A stretch of DNA of 64,000 nt. Source: Pholis gunnellus. Taxonomy: Eukaryota > Chordata > Actinopteri > Perciformes > Pholidae. The notes below the pieces were generated by a model. It saw only the letters and a program-made list of their open reading frames with translations. It was not told where the DNA came from and ran no database searches. Positions 1 to 12,076 of the stretch are shown one piece after another. The position numbers and the translations under genes were made by a program. Position 1 is the stretch's first letter; each line of letters starts with the position of its first letter. The DNA is taken from positions 248,001-312,000 of the forward strand of contig OU342819.1 of NCBI GenBank assembly GCA_910591455.2. The letters run 5' to 3'.

Positions 1-120
1 CAGAGGAGCCGCGACCCACAATCCTTGCCGCCGCCGAGGAGCCCCTTCCTGTCCAGCCCGGCTCCTCCGAGCCCCTGACTGTCCAGCCCGGCTCCTCCGA
101 GCCCCAGCCTGTCCAGCCCG

Positions 121-580
121 GCTCCCCCGAGCTCCAGTCGGAGTCCCAGCCTGTCCAGTCCGGCTCCCCCGAGCTCCAGTCGGAGTCCCAGCCTGTCCAG
201 TCCGGCTCCCCCGAGCTCCAGTCGGAGTCCCAGCCTGTCCAGTCCGGCTCCCCCGAGCTCCAGTCGGAGTCCCAGCCTGTCCAGTCCGGCTCCCCCGAGC
301 TCCAGTCGGAGTCCCAGCCTGTCCAGTCCGGCTCCCCCGAGCTCCAGTCGGAGTCCCAGCCTGTCCAGTCCGGCTCCCCCGAGCTCCAGTCGGAGTCCCA
401 GCCTGTCCAGTCCGGCTCCCCCGAGCTCCAGTCGGAGTCCCAGCCTGTCCAGTCCGGCTCCCCCGAGCTCCAGTCGGAGTCCCAGCCTGTCCAGTCCGGC
501 TCCCCCGAGCTCCAGTCGGAGTCCCAGTCTGCCCATTCCGGCTCCCCCGAGCTCCATTCGGAACCTCAGCCCGTCCAGTC
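121..580. repeat. 42-bp minisatellite, ten units plus a diverged eleventh
   Basis: Units begin at 121 and repeat every 42 bp up to 540; a diverged partial unit follows. The first nine units look identical and the tenth has three differences. In the open frame each unit encodes 14 residues (Ser-Pro-Glu-Leu-Gln-Ser-Glu type). Identity this high suggests recent expansion. Confidence 0.9.
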
Positions 581-605
581 CTGCTTCCCCGAGCCTCAGC
601 CCGTC

Positions 606-800
606 CAGCCCGGCCGTCCACCGGAGCCCCCGCGTCGGAAGCAGGTCCGGCAGCCCGGCCGTCCGCCGGAGCCCCCGCGTCGGAAGCAAGTCCTGCAGCC
701 CGGCCGTCCGCCGGAGCACCAGTGTCGGAAGCCAGTCCTGCAGTCCGGCCGTCCGTCAGAGCACCAGTGTCGGAAGCAAGTCCTGCAGTCCGGTCGCCCG
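606..800. repeat. 45-bp tandem repeat, four units plus partial
   Basis: Units start at 606, 651, 696 and 741 and a partial unit at 786. Each begins CAG(C/T)CCGG(C/T)CG and encodes a 15-residue Gln-Pro/Ser-Gly-Arg-Pro type repeat in the same open frame. The units are less alike than those of the 42-bp array. Confidence 0.8.
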
Positions 801-842
801 CCCGAGATCCCGGGTTTGGAGCTCTGTTCACCGTCTAGTCCC

Positions 843-932
843 CAGTCTCTAGAGTTCCGTCCCCCGGACCCCCAGTCTCTAGAGTTCCGTCCCCCGGACC
901 CCCAGTCTCTAGAGTTCCGTCCCCCGGACCCC
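843..932. repeat. 30-bp tandem repeat, three units
   Basis: Three identical 30-bp units start at 843, 873 and 903, and a fourth diverges after 933. Each encodes ten residues (Gln-Ser-Leu-Glu-Phe-Arg-Pro-Pro-Asp-Pro) in the same frame. Confidence 0.85.
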
Positions 933-1759
933 CAGTCTCCCCAGTCCACCGGCCCCCCGAGCACCGGTGTCCGAGGTCGTCTACAACTCGGATGTGGTCT
1001 CATCAGAGTGGGAGGTCGACTTCGAAGAGCGGAGACCCTTAACCAGGATAACATCCATCCAATTATATTGGACCCAAAACATCCCATAACCAAACTCATT
1101 ATCAAGGATTACGATGAGAAACTTCTCCACCCAGGCCCTGAGCGTGTCTTAGGAGAAATCAGACGCAGGTACTGGATTCTGCCTGGTCGTCAAGCCATTC
1201 GCCAGCATCAACACCAATGTCAAGACTGTCAGAGATGGAGAGCCAACCCTGTCATTCCCAAAATGGCAGACCTTCCTCCAGCCCTTTCTTAGACTGTTTA
1301 AGCCCCCCTTCTGGTCCACAGGCATGGACTGTTTTGGGCCCTTCACTGTGAAAGTCGACCGCCGCACAGAGAAAAGGTGGGGCATGCTCTTCAAATGCCT
1401 AACAGCATGTTGCATTCATCTTGAGCTGCTTAACAGTATGGATACAGATACATTCCTCATGGCCTTCAGAGGATTTGTCTCACGCAGAGGGAAACCCTTC
1501 GAACTACTCTCCGACTGTGGGACTAATTTCAGAGGAGAAGCAGAGCTGAAAGGTGCCTTTGAGGCCATGGCACCAGACTTAAAGCAACAATTAGCCCACA
1601 CACAAGTGAACTTCCAGTTCAATCCTCCATCTGCCCCACACTTTGGTGGAAGCTGGGAACGAGAGATAAAATCAGTTAAAATGGCCCTCAACGTTGCATT
1701 AGGAAACCAACCAACAACAGAAACTGTTCTGTACACAGTCTTGATATATCTCTTCAGAC

Positions 1760-2695
1760 TAGGGCTGCAACTAACGATTATTTTAATAATCGATTAATCT
1801 GTCGATTATTTCTTCGATTAATCAATGAATCGGATAAAAAAAACAAAGCATTAACTTCCAATCGAAAAAATCGCGTGACGCTGTGCCGCGATAGCCTATC
1901 AGTGTTGAGATGTTTCTCCTGTCATCACTGACGTCCTGCCGTTGTTGAATCAGGAAATTAATACTGTAGCGTCTGTGTTCACCCAGAGCTCTACGATCCC
2001 TCATATCAATAGAGACCGGACCAAATTATGTGTATAAATGTGTGTGTAAACCATATAGTGCAAACAATGAATAGACGCTGCCGTATTTACGTCTAGATGA
2101 CGTTATTGTGAGTGTTGATGGAGCTGCTACAATGTTAGCATAGCCTAGCACCGATCGATCCGAGCTCCATTGAGAAAACAAGTACAAATGGGCATCATTA
2201 CGTAGTTATTTCGGAGTCCCTTTTTTGTCGGTTTATTGCCGTTAAATCACAGCCAAATCAGTTTATTTTGTGTTCATACAGCTGTAGTAAACAGCCGACG
2301 TGTGGCTTGCTAGACACAGTGAGCTCGATGAAATCCACGGAGCTCCTCCGGACTATGTTATGAACCAGACATGACGGCGTTTAGTTTCCCGTGATATCTG
2401 GGACTTCCACAACACGTACTAGGCAGAAATAGAAGTGATTTTTTACACGGTTGATGGCGGACAGTTGAACGGCTTTCAGGGCGATAAGCCACGCCCCCTC
2501 TCCGACGCATCCAGCGCGATTCACGCGAATGAACACAAATAGTCCCTGGCCAGACCGGCATCGCGTTTTGTGTGAACACGGCATTATTGAGTGGCGTAAT
2601 AATCGCGCGACATAACGAATCGATAATGAAATTAGTTGCCAACTCTTTTAATAATCGATTATTATCGATTTTATCGATTCGTTGTTGCAGCCCTA
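1760..2695. mobile_element. Non-autonomous hAT element (936 bp) inside BEL integrase
   Basis: The ends are TAGGGCTGCAAC and GTTGCAGCCCTA, an inverted terminal repeat. It is flanked by an exact 8-bp duplication, CTTCAGAC, at 1752-1759 and 2696-2703; 8 bp is the hAT signature. The subterminal DNA is rich in ATCGATTAAT-like motifs. No transposase frame is visible. A second copy in the opposite orientation lies at 42465-43311, and older fragments at about 50957 and 60545. Confidence 0.93.
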
Positions 2696-3148
2696 CTTCA
2701 GACCTTGCTGACCCAGACCCAGTCACACCAAATATGTTACTATTGGGGCGGCCTGACTCCTCTCTTCCTCAGGCAATCTACTGTGCAAGTGAACTTTTTG
2801 GCAGAAGAAAATGGCGCCACAGTCAGATCCTGGCCGATCGTTTCTGGACAGCCTTCATCCGCTATTATCTTCCAAACCTACAAACCAGGCAAAAATGGGA
2901 AACTGACAAGGAGAACTTGGTTGTAGGTCAGGTTGTGATGATAGTTGATCCCCAATACCCTCGAGCATCATGGCCTATTGGAAGGATAATTGAAACCTAT
3001 CCCGGGAAGGATGGAAAGGTTCGCAGTGCTAAGGTCACTATTCAAGGTCGTGAATACACACACCCCGTTTCCAGATAAATACCACTCCCCGCAAGAACCG
3101 ATGAAGAACCTAAATAAAACGTATTTGCTGCACAAATCCGGGGGCGGC

Positions 3149-3593
3149 TGTTAGAAACTGCAAGCTGTTCGCCCTCCTTCCCACAGGAGGCCCCAAGTGG
3201 TGATTCACTTATGGGAGGACCTCCCACAGTATAAATAGAGGCCTAGCTGAGGCCTTCTTCCTCTTTATCCTGAAATGAGTGTATGTCCTGTTTCCATGTG
3301 TCTTTTGGAATGGTTCCAATGTAAGTAGGACTTTATTTCTTTGATCCATATTACGATGTATTTTAGATAATTAGCGGATTATATATGATTTAACTTGTCT
3401 GTTATGATTTAACGGCTGACTTTATTATTAGAACATATTATATGTTGTAATCTCTTTTCTTTCTTTTATGTAGAACCGTGGGATTCAGACATATTCACCT
3501 CACAGTAATGTCCTGTCAAAATAAACGGCAAAGTGACTGAAAACTTGTTTCCTGGTGGTGTGTGGCTCCAGTTTGAACATTAAATCTACAACA
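3149..3593 (+). repeat. BEL/Pao 3' LTR (445 bp)
   Basis: It begins TGTTAGAAAC immediately after a G-rich polypurine tract and ends in CTACAACA. It contains a TATA-like TATAAATA at about 3231 and a poly(A) signal AATAAA at 3520-3525, in the order expected of an LTR. The 5' LTR is not in the window, so the ends rest on the TG...CA rule and the adjoining tract. Confidence 0.75.
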
Positions 3594-3942
3594 ATGACTA
3601 TGAACAAATGAATAAGGTTAGCTATGAGTATGAACTGATGAATAAGGTCAGCTATTATTATGAACTAATGAATAGCAGACCTTATTATGAAGTAATAAAT
3701 AAGTTCAGCTATGACTATAAACTAATAACTAGGGTCAGCTATGAGTATCAACAAATGAATACGGTCAGCTATGAGTATGAACTGATGAATAAGGTTTGCT
3801 ATGACTATGTACTAATAAATAAGGTCAGCTATGAGTATGAACTGATGAATAAGGTTTGCTATGACTATCTACTAATAAATAAGGTCAGCTATGATTATGA
3901 ACTAATGAATAGCAGACCTTATTATGAAGTAATAAATAAGGT
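3594..3942. repeat. 30-bp minisatellite directly after the BEL LTR
   Basis: About eleven imperfect 30-bp units resemble GCTATGAGTATGAACTGATG followed by AATAAGGTCA. Their 30-bp period keeps a frame open without looking like protein. The array starts at the LTR edge and ends at the L2 fragment. Confidence 0.85.
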
Positions 3943-3944
3943 TC

Positions 3945-4594
3945 AGGAAGTTCAGGAAGACCTCACCATACTCAACAACACTGTGTCTGCAGTGGAGACT
4001 TTCAAGTTCCTGGGATCCACAATCTCCCAGGACCTGAAATGGGCCCCCAACATCGACACCATCAGGAAAACGGCCCAGCAGAGGTTGTACTTCCTGCACC
4101 AGCTCAGGAAGCCCTCCATCCTGGTTTCACCTCCAGAGTCAGGAAACGGACTGGAAAGATCACTGCAGACCCTTCACACCCTGGACACAAGCTGTTCTAA
4201 CTCCTCCCTCTGGTAGGCGCTACAGGGCTCTGTACACCAAAACCACCAGACACAGGAACAGCTTCTTTCCACTGGCCGTCACGCTCATGAACAATTAATC
4301 AGACATACTGCACTATTACCTCCATTCTCCATCACCTTGATTCCATGGACACTGTTGTTGTTTCGGGTCATGTTCATATATATACACTTTTTGGATATAT
4401 ATTCAAATTTATATTTTACATAGTCATTAAATGTTTATGCTTACGTCTGTTCTACTTTTTTTTCCCCCTGTTTTTTATTTTTTATATATATTTTCCTGTT
4501 TATTGTAAATTCTGTGTATGTACGTGGAGAGCAATGTGAGTCAAATTCCTTGTAAGCATACGCGTACATGGCCAATAAAGCTGATTCCGATTCT
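3945..4594 (+). mobile_element. L2-type LINE, 5'-truncated 3' end
   Basis: About 3960-4290 carries the C-terminal part of a reverse transcriptase ORF ('FKFLGSTISQDLKW', then 'TAQQRLYFLHQLRK') with frame breaks. The following region still reads as the conserved 'SGRRYRALYTKTTRHRNSFF' tail. The untranslated tail ends in 'CCAATAAAGCTGATTCCGATTC', the usual L2-type 3' end in fish. The element is dead. Confidence 0.8.
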
Positions 4595-4648
4595 TCAAGT
4601 GTGAGATGCATGTTTTAAATAAAGTTTCATTTACAAAGAAAGGGGAGG

Positions 4649-7600
4649 GATCGCAAGAAGTTTATTAGCAAATGGCCAAGAGTTTAAAGGATTCATTAAA
4701 AACCTTAAAAAGAAACCAGAAATCACATGTGTTCAGGAACAGCATTAGACTTTGTTATTAAAGGATATGATAGTATTCGCAGAGATAGAGTGGGGGGAAA
4801 TGGAGGCGGGTGTGTAATATTTGTTAAACAAGGAATACAGTTTAAAGTTTTGGAGATAGGAACAGAGCTGGAATATGTGATAATTGAAGTTTGGACAAGA
4901 GAAGGAACTATTAGAATTGCAAACTATTACAACCCATGCAAGAGACTTTCAATCAAATTACTTGATGAATTAGCTGTACATTTAGAAGGAAAAGTGATAT
5001 GTTGTGGAGATTTGAATGCTCATAGCTCATTATGGAGTAATAGTAATGATGACAATGGAATGATAGAAGAATAGAAGAATTAATAGAGATGAAAAACCTA
5101 GTGTGCTTAAATAATGGAACTGGAACAAGATTTAACATCAGAACAGGGACAGAGTCGGCAATAGACCTGATCTGATTCATTAGCAGGAGTTAGCTCCTGG
5201 GAGGTAATAAGAGGCACAACTGTAGGAAGTGACCATTATCCAATATGATGATTGAAATAGGGCAGAGTTTAGAAGAATGTGAGACAGAAGGATAACAGAA
5301 ATGGTCTTTCAGCAGTGCTGACTGGGATAATTTTAGAAGGGTTGGTGATCAAGAAATAGAGAACGTGTGTATTAGTGAAGATGTTGAACATTTAAATGAT
5401 TCTGTTTGTCAAGCTATTCTAGAGGCCGCAAAGCAGTCCATGCAGAAGAAGGGAGGTAAGCATAAGAAGAAGATTGTACCTTGATGGACTAAGGAATGTG
5501 ATGAAGCAATTACATCTCAAAATAAAGCTTTTAAAGTATTAAAAAAGAATCATAGTTTTCAGAACCTTATTGAATATAAAAAGGTGCAAGCAAATGTAAG
5601 GAGGATCATAAAAAATACAAAGAAGGACTTTTGGAGGAAATTGTCTAACTCAATAGGAAGGGAGACAAAAAATGATAAGGTATGGAAAATGATGAAAAGA
5701 ATGAATGGGATTAAAAGAGAGTTTGGGTATCCAGTCCTAAAGGAAAGAACAACAGCAGTGAGAGATGGAGAGAAAGCAGAGATGTTGGCAAAAACCTTTG
5801 TTAAAATACATAGTTCAGATAATATTAGTGAAGAGGGTAAAAAGGGAAGGGAAGCTACAATAGTGGAGAATGTATATTTATTACAGCAAGAGGAAGATAC
5901 CAATGATCTGCTCAACAAGCCTTTTACAAAAACAGAACTTAGCCGATGTCTCAGGAAAACCAAAATGTCAGCACCAGGCAAGGATCAGATTTGTTATATT
6001 ATGTTAAGCAATCTAAGTGAATCTTCTAAGGATATATTACTCAAATTATATAATAAAGTTTGGGAGGGTGCAAATTGCCTCAAAGCTGGAAGGAGGCCAT
6101 GGTAGTCCCGATACGCAAACCCGGTAAAGATTATATGAACCCAGGGAACTATAGACCAATAGCTTTAACATCAAATATCTGCAAAATAATGGAGAAAATG
6201 GTAAATGAAAGATTAATATATTATGTAGAAAGTAAAGGATATATATCCAAATACCAGAAAAGGGATTCAGGAAAGGGAGAAGTACATTAGATCCAGCTTT
6301 AAGTTTAGAACATGAAATTAGGAAAGTGTTGTGGCTGTCTTCTTTGACATAGAGAAAGCATATGATATGATGTGGAGAGAAGGGTTACTAATTAGACTTT
6401 GCAAGTTGGGTATTAAGGGTCGAATGTACAGATCGATAAAGGATTTTTTATTAAAAAGATGTATAGAAGTCAGAGTAGGAAAGAGCTATTCTGGAAAGTT
6501 TGTTATTGAAAATGGAACACCTCAAGGTAGTATCGTCAGTCCATTACTATTCTCCATCATGATAAATCATGTGTTCAGTGAAATAGAAAATGGGATGGGA
6601 TTGTCACTATTTGCAGATGATGGGGCAATTTGGAAGAGGAGAAGAAATGTGGAATTCATAGTAAACAAACTGCAGAGAGACATTTTGAAGGTAGAAGAGT
6701 GGTCATATAAATGGGGTTTTAAATTCTCAGTAGATAAGACTAAGACAAGGAGACAAATGAAGTAAAACTAAAACTATATAATCATGAATTGGAGAGAGTA
6801 AAACACTTTGAATATTTAGGTTTGTGGTTTGATGAAAGGATCACATGGGCTGTACATATTAATAAAGTAGAGAATAAATGTAAAAAAGCATTAAATATAA
6901 TGAGGTGTTTGATGGGAAGTGAATGGGGGGCAGATAGAACTGCTTTGAAAGCCATATACAGTGGATTAATAAGATCTAGATTATGGTTGTGTGGTGTATG
7001 GATCAGCAGCAAGCACATCTCTCAAAAAACTGGATATTATTCAATATCAGGCAATGAGAATATGCACCGGTGCCTTTAAAACAACCCCAACGGCTGCATT
7101 ACAGGTGGAAATGGGTGAAATGCCGCTCGAACTATGAAGAACACAGTTAGCATTGAGTTATTGGGCAAATCTACAGGGACACAGTGAAGTACATCCAACA
7201 CAAGAAACGTTAAAACCTTGCTGGGAAAAGGAGAAGAGGGAGACAAGAAGCTTTGGATGGACAGTAGCACAGAAAGCAACAGAACTTGGCATAGCTAAAT
7301 TAAACTTCGGTCCAACAGTCCCATTACCAACAATAGCACCGTGGATACTTCCTAATGCAACAGTAGACTTTACATTATTAAAAAAGAAGAATAAGGGTAG
7401 AGTGGATCATTTCAATTGGCATACAATACAGGCACATATCGACAGTTACCACAGTTATATCCAGGTTTTACAGATGCATCAAAGAATTTAGGAAACAAGG
7501 TAGGAGTAGCATTTATTGTCCCAGAATTTAATATCAACATAGGTAAAATGATCACTGAGGGACTATCGGTGTACACAGGGGAAATGCTGGCAATAATGTT

Positions 7601-8453
7601 AGCACTACAGTGGATGGAGGACACAAGACCATTGAGGGCAATCATTTGCTCAGACTCAAGTTCATCATTAGCCAGCTTACAGAGCAGCCATTCAGACAGT
7701 AGACCAGACATCCTTATAGAAATACAACAAACATTATACAGAATTCAAATGATGGGTCTGACAGTCATATTCCTATGGGTACCAGCACATATCGGGGTGA
7801 AAGGAAATGAAATGGCAGATAAAGCTGCAAAAGAGGCCACAGAAAATAGCTGTACTAATGTTGCAGTCAGCTTCAGTAAATCATAAACCAAAAGTATCAT
7901 TAAACAGAGGTTGAAGGAAAGGTGGCAGAAGCAATGGGAAGAAGACAGAAAAGGACGATGGTTTTACAGAGTGCAGAGGAAAGTGGGAGAAATGAGATGT
8001 ACAGGAAGGAACAGGAGAGAGGAAACGTTAATATCAAGGTTTAGATTTGGGCATACAGGCCTGAACGGTATGCTTAAAAAAATTGGTAAACACGAAACAG
8101 GGAAATGCGACTATTATGAGCAAGAGGAAACAGTAGAGCATGTAATTGTGAAATGTCAGAAATATGAGCAGGAAAGAGGGCAGCTGATTGGAGACCTCGG
8201 CAGGATGAAGGTACGGTTGGATATACTGGCTATTCTGCAAAAGAACTCAAATGAGTATTATTTCAATATCTTAGATGAATTAATATTATTAAGAAAATAT
8301 GAGCCCGTTGTTTTGTTTTGTTTTTGTTTTCCTTTTGAATTTGTATTTTTAGCCTAATAGACGTCCTGATCCACACTCCATACCAGTTGGTGGCGGTAAT
8401 GCACTAATTCGTTGTTTGCCAACCGCCAATAAACCTCAAACAAGAAGAAGAAA
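4649..8453 (+). mobile_element. I/Nimb-type LINE with RNase H domain, 5'-truncated and frameshifted
   Basis: The order is endonuclease (from 'ARSLLANGQEFKGFI' at about 4656, with 'CCGDLNAHSSLW' near 5000), reverse transcriptase (about 5584-6765, with 'FFDIEKAYDMMW', 'NGTPQGSIVSPLLF' and the catalytic 'FADDG'), and RNase H (about 7465-7840, with 'GFTDASK', 'GEMLAIMLAL', 'CSDSSSSL' and 'WVPAHIGVKGNEMAD'). A degenerate C-terminal region with a Cys/His cluster near 8100-8160 follows. Several frameshifts and stops break the single ORF. An RNase H domain after the RT places it in the I group; the GGCGGTAATGCAC tail ending in AAGAAGAAG is common in fish Nimb-like elements. The first ORF is absent. 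A candidate 10-bp target duplication AAAGGGGAGG lies at 4639-4648 and 8454-8463. Confidence 0.88.
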
Positions 8454-8463
8454 AAAGGGGAGG

Positions 8464-9785
8464 ACAAGGGTGGAAGACGAGAAGATCAGCCATCTTCGTG
8501 AGGTCGAATTCTGCAGTGCAGGGGTAATATCTTTAGTATTTATGAATCATAATTTACTCCAGCGTCTACTGAACTCAAGTAACGTTAGTAGCCACAAACT
8601 GAAACTTGCCTCATGTCCATGACGCTTGCAACGGGTTAGCGTTTTACTAGCTCCTCGCTAGCTTGGTACATTGTTACATGGCCAAAATGAGTGTGTGTGG
8701 CTAACGAGGTGACGTTAACGTGACTCACGACACCCTGCCGAATACAAACGTCTCAAAAGCGATAGCGCCTGAATGAATAACGCAGCGTTAAGTTGTTAAA
8801 TAATTCCGTCAGGCTGGGAGCACATATACATATATATAAATATACCTTTTCATCTATTCCACGGTAACGTTACTCACTGTATACGTCTGTGTGCGATACT
8901 GTTTGATTAAGGACACAGTGAAGTGTCGACCTTTATTCTTCCTCTTTAGCGATAACTTTATTGCACAAATCATATTGTACAAACAAGACAACGTGCCATG
9001 AAATGACAAACATAGATAAGTTAAAAAAGCAATGAAAGTTTAAAAAAGAAAATGCATTTAAACATAATGGGGGACTTGAGAGGAACATTCTAGATACATA
9101 TGTGATAGATATTAGTTAAATATTACAGTGATTAATGTTTTTTTACATTTACATGTGAAATGTTTTTATAATAATAATTCAATTAATAATTTACATGATA
9201 ATCATTGTCTTCTAACATGTGTTGTGGGTCTGCAACTAGAATGAATTGATCTTTTTTTTGCACCTCATCAATCCCCTTGATGAAATTCATGTTTTAGTTT
9301 TTTTACACACACACTTAAGGACAAATCCAGCCATAACACACACAGGAGCTAAAGACATGCTTTGTAGTAGTGGGGTTCACTTCTCAGCTTCCAGTCCACA
9401 CTCCGACCGGTCTGTGTTGGACTTACACTGGACTGAGCTACTGGACTATTGTCTTATAATTGATCTGCTGATTATTTTAGACAGAAAAGAAAAACATCTG
9501 ATGGAAAGCTTAATCATTATAATATGAGTGTAATAATGTTAATTTATTGTTAGTAAAAAAGCATGGGCGCCAGCTGAAGTTTCATACAATAAAAACAAAT
9601 ACAGTTGATGTTATTAATATGGTGATATTACACATAACGTTTAATCCTTTTGGAATCTAACTTTCTCAGGATGTTTCTGTTTGAGATTCTCTGTTCAGAT
9701 TAAGTTATTCTCATGTTTGACTTTGACAAAATAATACTTTTCAAAATGCATAAGTACTTTTTTCTCTTCACTGTATCCATTTCAG
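8464..9785 (+). promoter_or_regulatory. Candidate thap7 promoter / non-coding first exon region
   Basis: No coding frame is convincing here. About 8470-8820 is relatively rich in CpG and contains a YY1-like GCCATCTT near 8489, as often seen at housekeeping promoters. The first coding exon of thap7 begins directly after a 3' splice site (TTTCAG then ATG at 9786), so at least one non-coding exon must lie upstream. This is the most likely place but I cannot fix the exon. From 8990 to 9780 the DNA is AT-rich with no recognisable feature. Confidence 0.3.
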
Positions 9786-12040
9786 ATGCCAAGACATTGC
9801 TCAGCAGGCGGCTGCAAATCTCGAGACAACCGTGCGACTCGTAATGCTGGTATCACCTTTCACAAGTGAGCATTTTGTAGAAGACTTGTAGATTTCTGTT
9901 GTATTCACTAGTTACAGAGCCCTTACCACAATGTTTCTTTTGGAATAAATGTAGCTGGTAATTTAATGTAGCTTTCCTCTAGTGTTTAAACAATGAAGCA
10001 TTAGTCGGCATTACCGATTGAAGGTATACATTTTATTTTGGGCAACGGCTTGGCGGGTAGCCGAGTTTGCACTGACACTCCTCCAAAACCAGTGGTCACA
10101 TGTTATCCAATTGATTTTGTGTCTGACGAGAGCTCCAGAGTGCTGCCAGAGGTCTTTGCATCCTGCGAATGTACACGTGCTATGGGCAAATCGGACCCTG
10201 ATGTGTCATCTGATGACACGGTTGAGATAGTTTTGGAGGTCCCATCTGTCTGAACTTCCTGTGTCACTGTCACACAGTGAGGTAGTAAAGGGGCTTCCAT
10301 GGTTGATGTTGGCTGCGAGGGAGGCTGTACAAGAGAGTACAGGCATCAGCCCAAATGAGGTGGTCTTTGGACATTCTGTGTGGGGTCTCTTGGCAGGGCT
10401 GAAGGATGGTTGTGTTGATACTGAGTTGCCGGTGAGTCTCACAGTTGACTATGTGAATGGTTTTAGACGCGTTTTGTTGGTGGCTGGAAGTATGGCACAG
10501 GGGGGTCGTCTGTGTCTCGGTGTGAGATGGTGAAGTTGTGTGACCGACGTGCAGAGCCTGATGGTGGTCTCTAAGGTGGGTGTTTGAGAAATTCGGAAGC
10601 ACTTTGTAAATTGGACAAATTACTTGGACTCTCACCTATATATTGACTAGTCACCAGTGTGACATTCGAACTTCATATTGCCATGTTGTATTGTTCTATT
10701 CACCTGTTCTTCTTGTGTCCGTCATCTTAATCTGCTTCTCAGGTAACGAGGTTGCTGATGATGGGGTGGGGAGCTACAGGAAGGGTAGTATGTACAATGG
10801 CCGTATGTTGTTTTGCTCGTTTTTTTTGTTTGAGTAGCCGGTTGATCACCAGCTTGTTAGCATGCCGGTGATCCCCTGGGGACACCGACTTTAAGGGGGG
10901 AATGTGACGACCCAGCCTTTAACATGGTGGCTGATTGCCTGATGCAGAGCACCTGGTCCTGGAGCATAGAAGCCCTGGTCCAGTGTTGCTCTGCCCTGGT
11001 CTTTCTCTGGCATACTTGGAGTGATCTCTGCCAGTGGCTACCGATTATATTTTGGTTTGGTCTTCTTTGGTTTCGCTGACAACACCTCCAAACTTCATCA
11101 CACATCCATGTTCACATTACTGATATACTGACTGACACACTTCACAAAGGTAATTACTTCTTTATTTAGTTAACAATAAATACGTTACTTTACCACCATC
11201 CCTTGTGTCTTGTCCATATTTGTCATGGCCTAAGAGCCGGGTTGTGACATCTATGATTAAGGAATTGCCTCCACATGGTGACGACTGAGCACTTTAACAC
11301 GCTTTACTACATGTCATCATTCACCCATTCACATCCATTAATACACTGATGACAGGGGTTAACATGCAAGGAGCCACCTTCCCATCAGGACAGTGGAACC
11401 ATTCATACACATTCATACACCACCAGAACAGCCTACAGGAGCAATTTGGGGTTAAGTGTCTTGCCCAAGGACACATCAACATGGACTAGCGGAGCTGGGA
11501 ATCAAACCACCGAATCTCTGATTGAAGCTTGACCCGCTCTAACACTGAGCCACAGTTAATGGTGCAAACAGTTCTAATGGTGCAAAGAATGACAGAACTA
11601 ACAGTGTGAACCTGAGAGGGAACTAGAGAGTGGGCAGTATAGATCATAAAACTCACGGTTCAGATAAAAAATCGGATCAGCACAAAAGAAAGAAGGGAGC
11701 AAATATACATTTTAGAGATCCCTGATCATGTTTATTTTGCTGTTGAGCAGTGGCGGCTGGTGGAACATGTTCTAGGTAGGGCTGTGCCTCATCCAATCAA
11801 TTTCAGCAAACATCCCACAATGATTTAATGCAAGAAAATGAAGGTATCAAACACGCATTACTACTTTGCAGTTAAATATTTAACATTTATTCCAACATGA
11901 AAAAAAGCAGTAAATAACACTTTGATAAAATAATCTCATTTTTGTCACCCTCACAGGCAATTCAGTATAATAATATACATATCATATAATATTAATTATA
12001 ATATAAAACACACACACACATACATACATACATACATACA

Positions 12041-12076
<36 letters not shown>

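Larger units (their letters stand above)
3..1000 (+). other. Proline/glutamate-rich repetitive open frame (partial, origin unknown)
   Basis: One frame (codons starting at position 3) stays open from the window edge through about 1 kb and continues into the BEL integrase frame, which stops at 1292. It encodes low-complexity Pro/Ser/Glu/Gln sequence built from three tandem arrays with units of 42, 45 and 30 bp. All three are multiples of three, so expansion keeps the frame open. I do not recognise a host protein. It could be the proline-rich part of a retrotransposon polyprotein or of a degenerate cellular gene, or simply a GC-rich minisatellite that is open by chance. The junction with recognisable BEL sequence is near 985-1003. 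The first in-frame ATG is at 816, inside the array, and is unlikely to be a true start. Confidence 0.4.
1000..3593 (+). mobile_element. BEL/Pao LTR retrotransposon, 3' half (integrase to 3' LTR), disrupted
   Basis: From about 1000 the frame reads as BEL/Pao pol: a 'LIRVGGRLRRAE' motif, then a zinc-binding HHCC-type region with paired His and a CQDC pair. A frameshift near 1284-1290 leads to the integrase core in another frame (1324-1759), with catalytic-type Asp in 'MDCFGPF', Asp in 'SDCGTNF' and Glu in 'GSWEREI'. The core is cut at 1759 by a hAT insertion and resumes at 2704 with the C-terminal DUF5641-type domain ('LADRFWTAFIRYYLPNLQ'), which stops at 3078. A purine-rich tract (about 3139-3147) precedes the LTR at 3149. 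Protease, reverse transcriptase and the 5' LTR are missing, so the copy is dead. Confidence 0.9.

Noticed and set aside
596..1105. 169-codon minus-strand open frame over the minisatellite
   Set aside because: It is the shadow of the GC-rich tandem arrays and shows only the repeat period, with no domain.
2358..3078. Frames beginning inside the hAT at 1760-2695
   Set aside because: The parts within the hAT are not conserved protein; only the segment after 2704 is real BEL sequence.
3608..4216. 202-codon Tyr-rich open frame
   Set aside because: Its first half is the 30-bp minisatellite and the second is the L2 reverse transcriptase tail; there is no sign of one protein.
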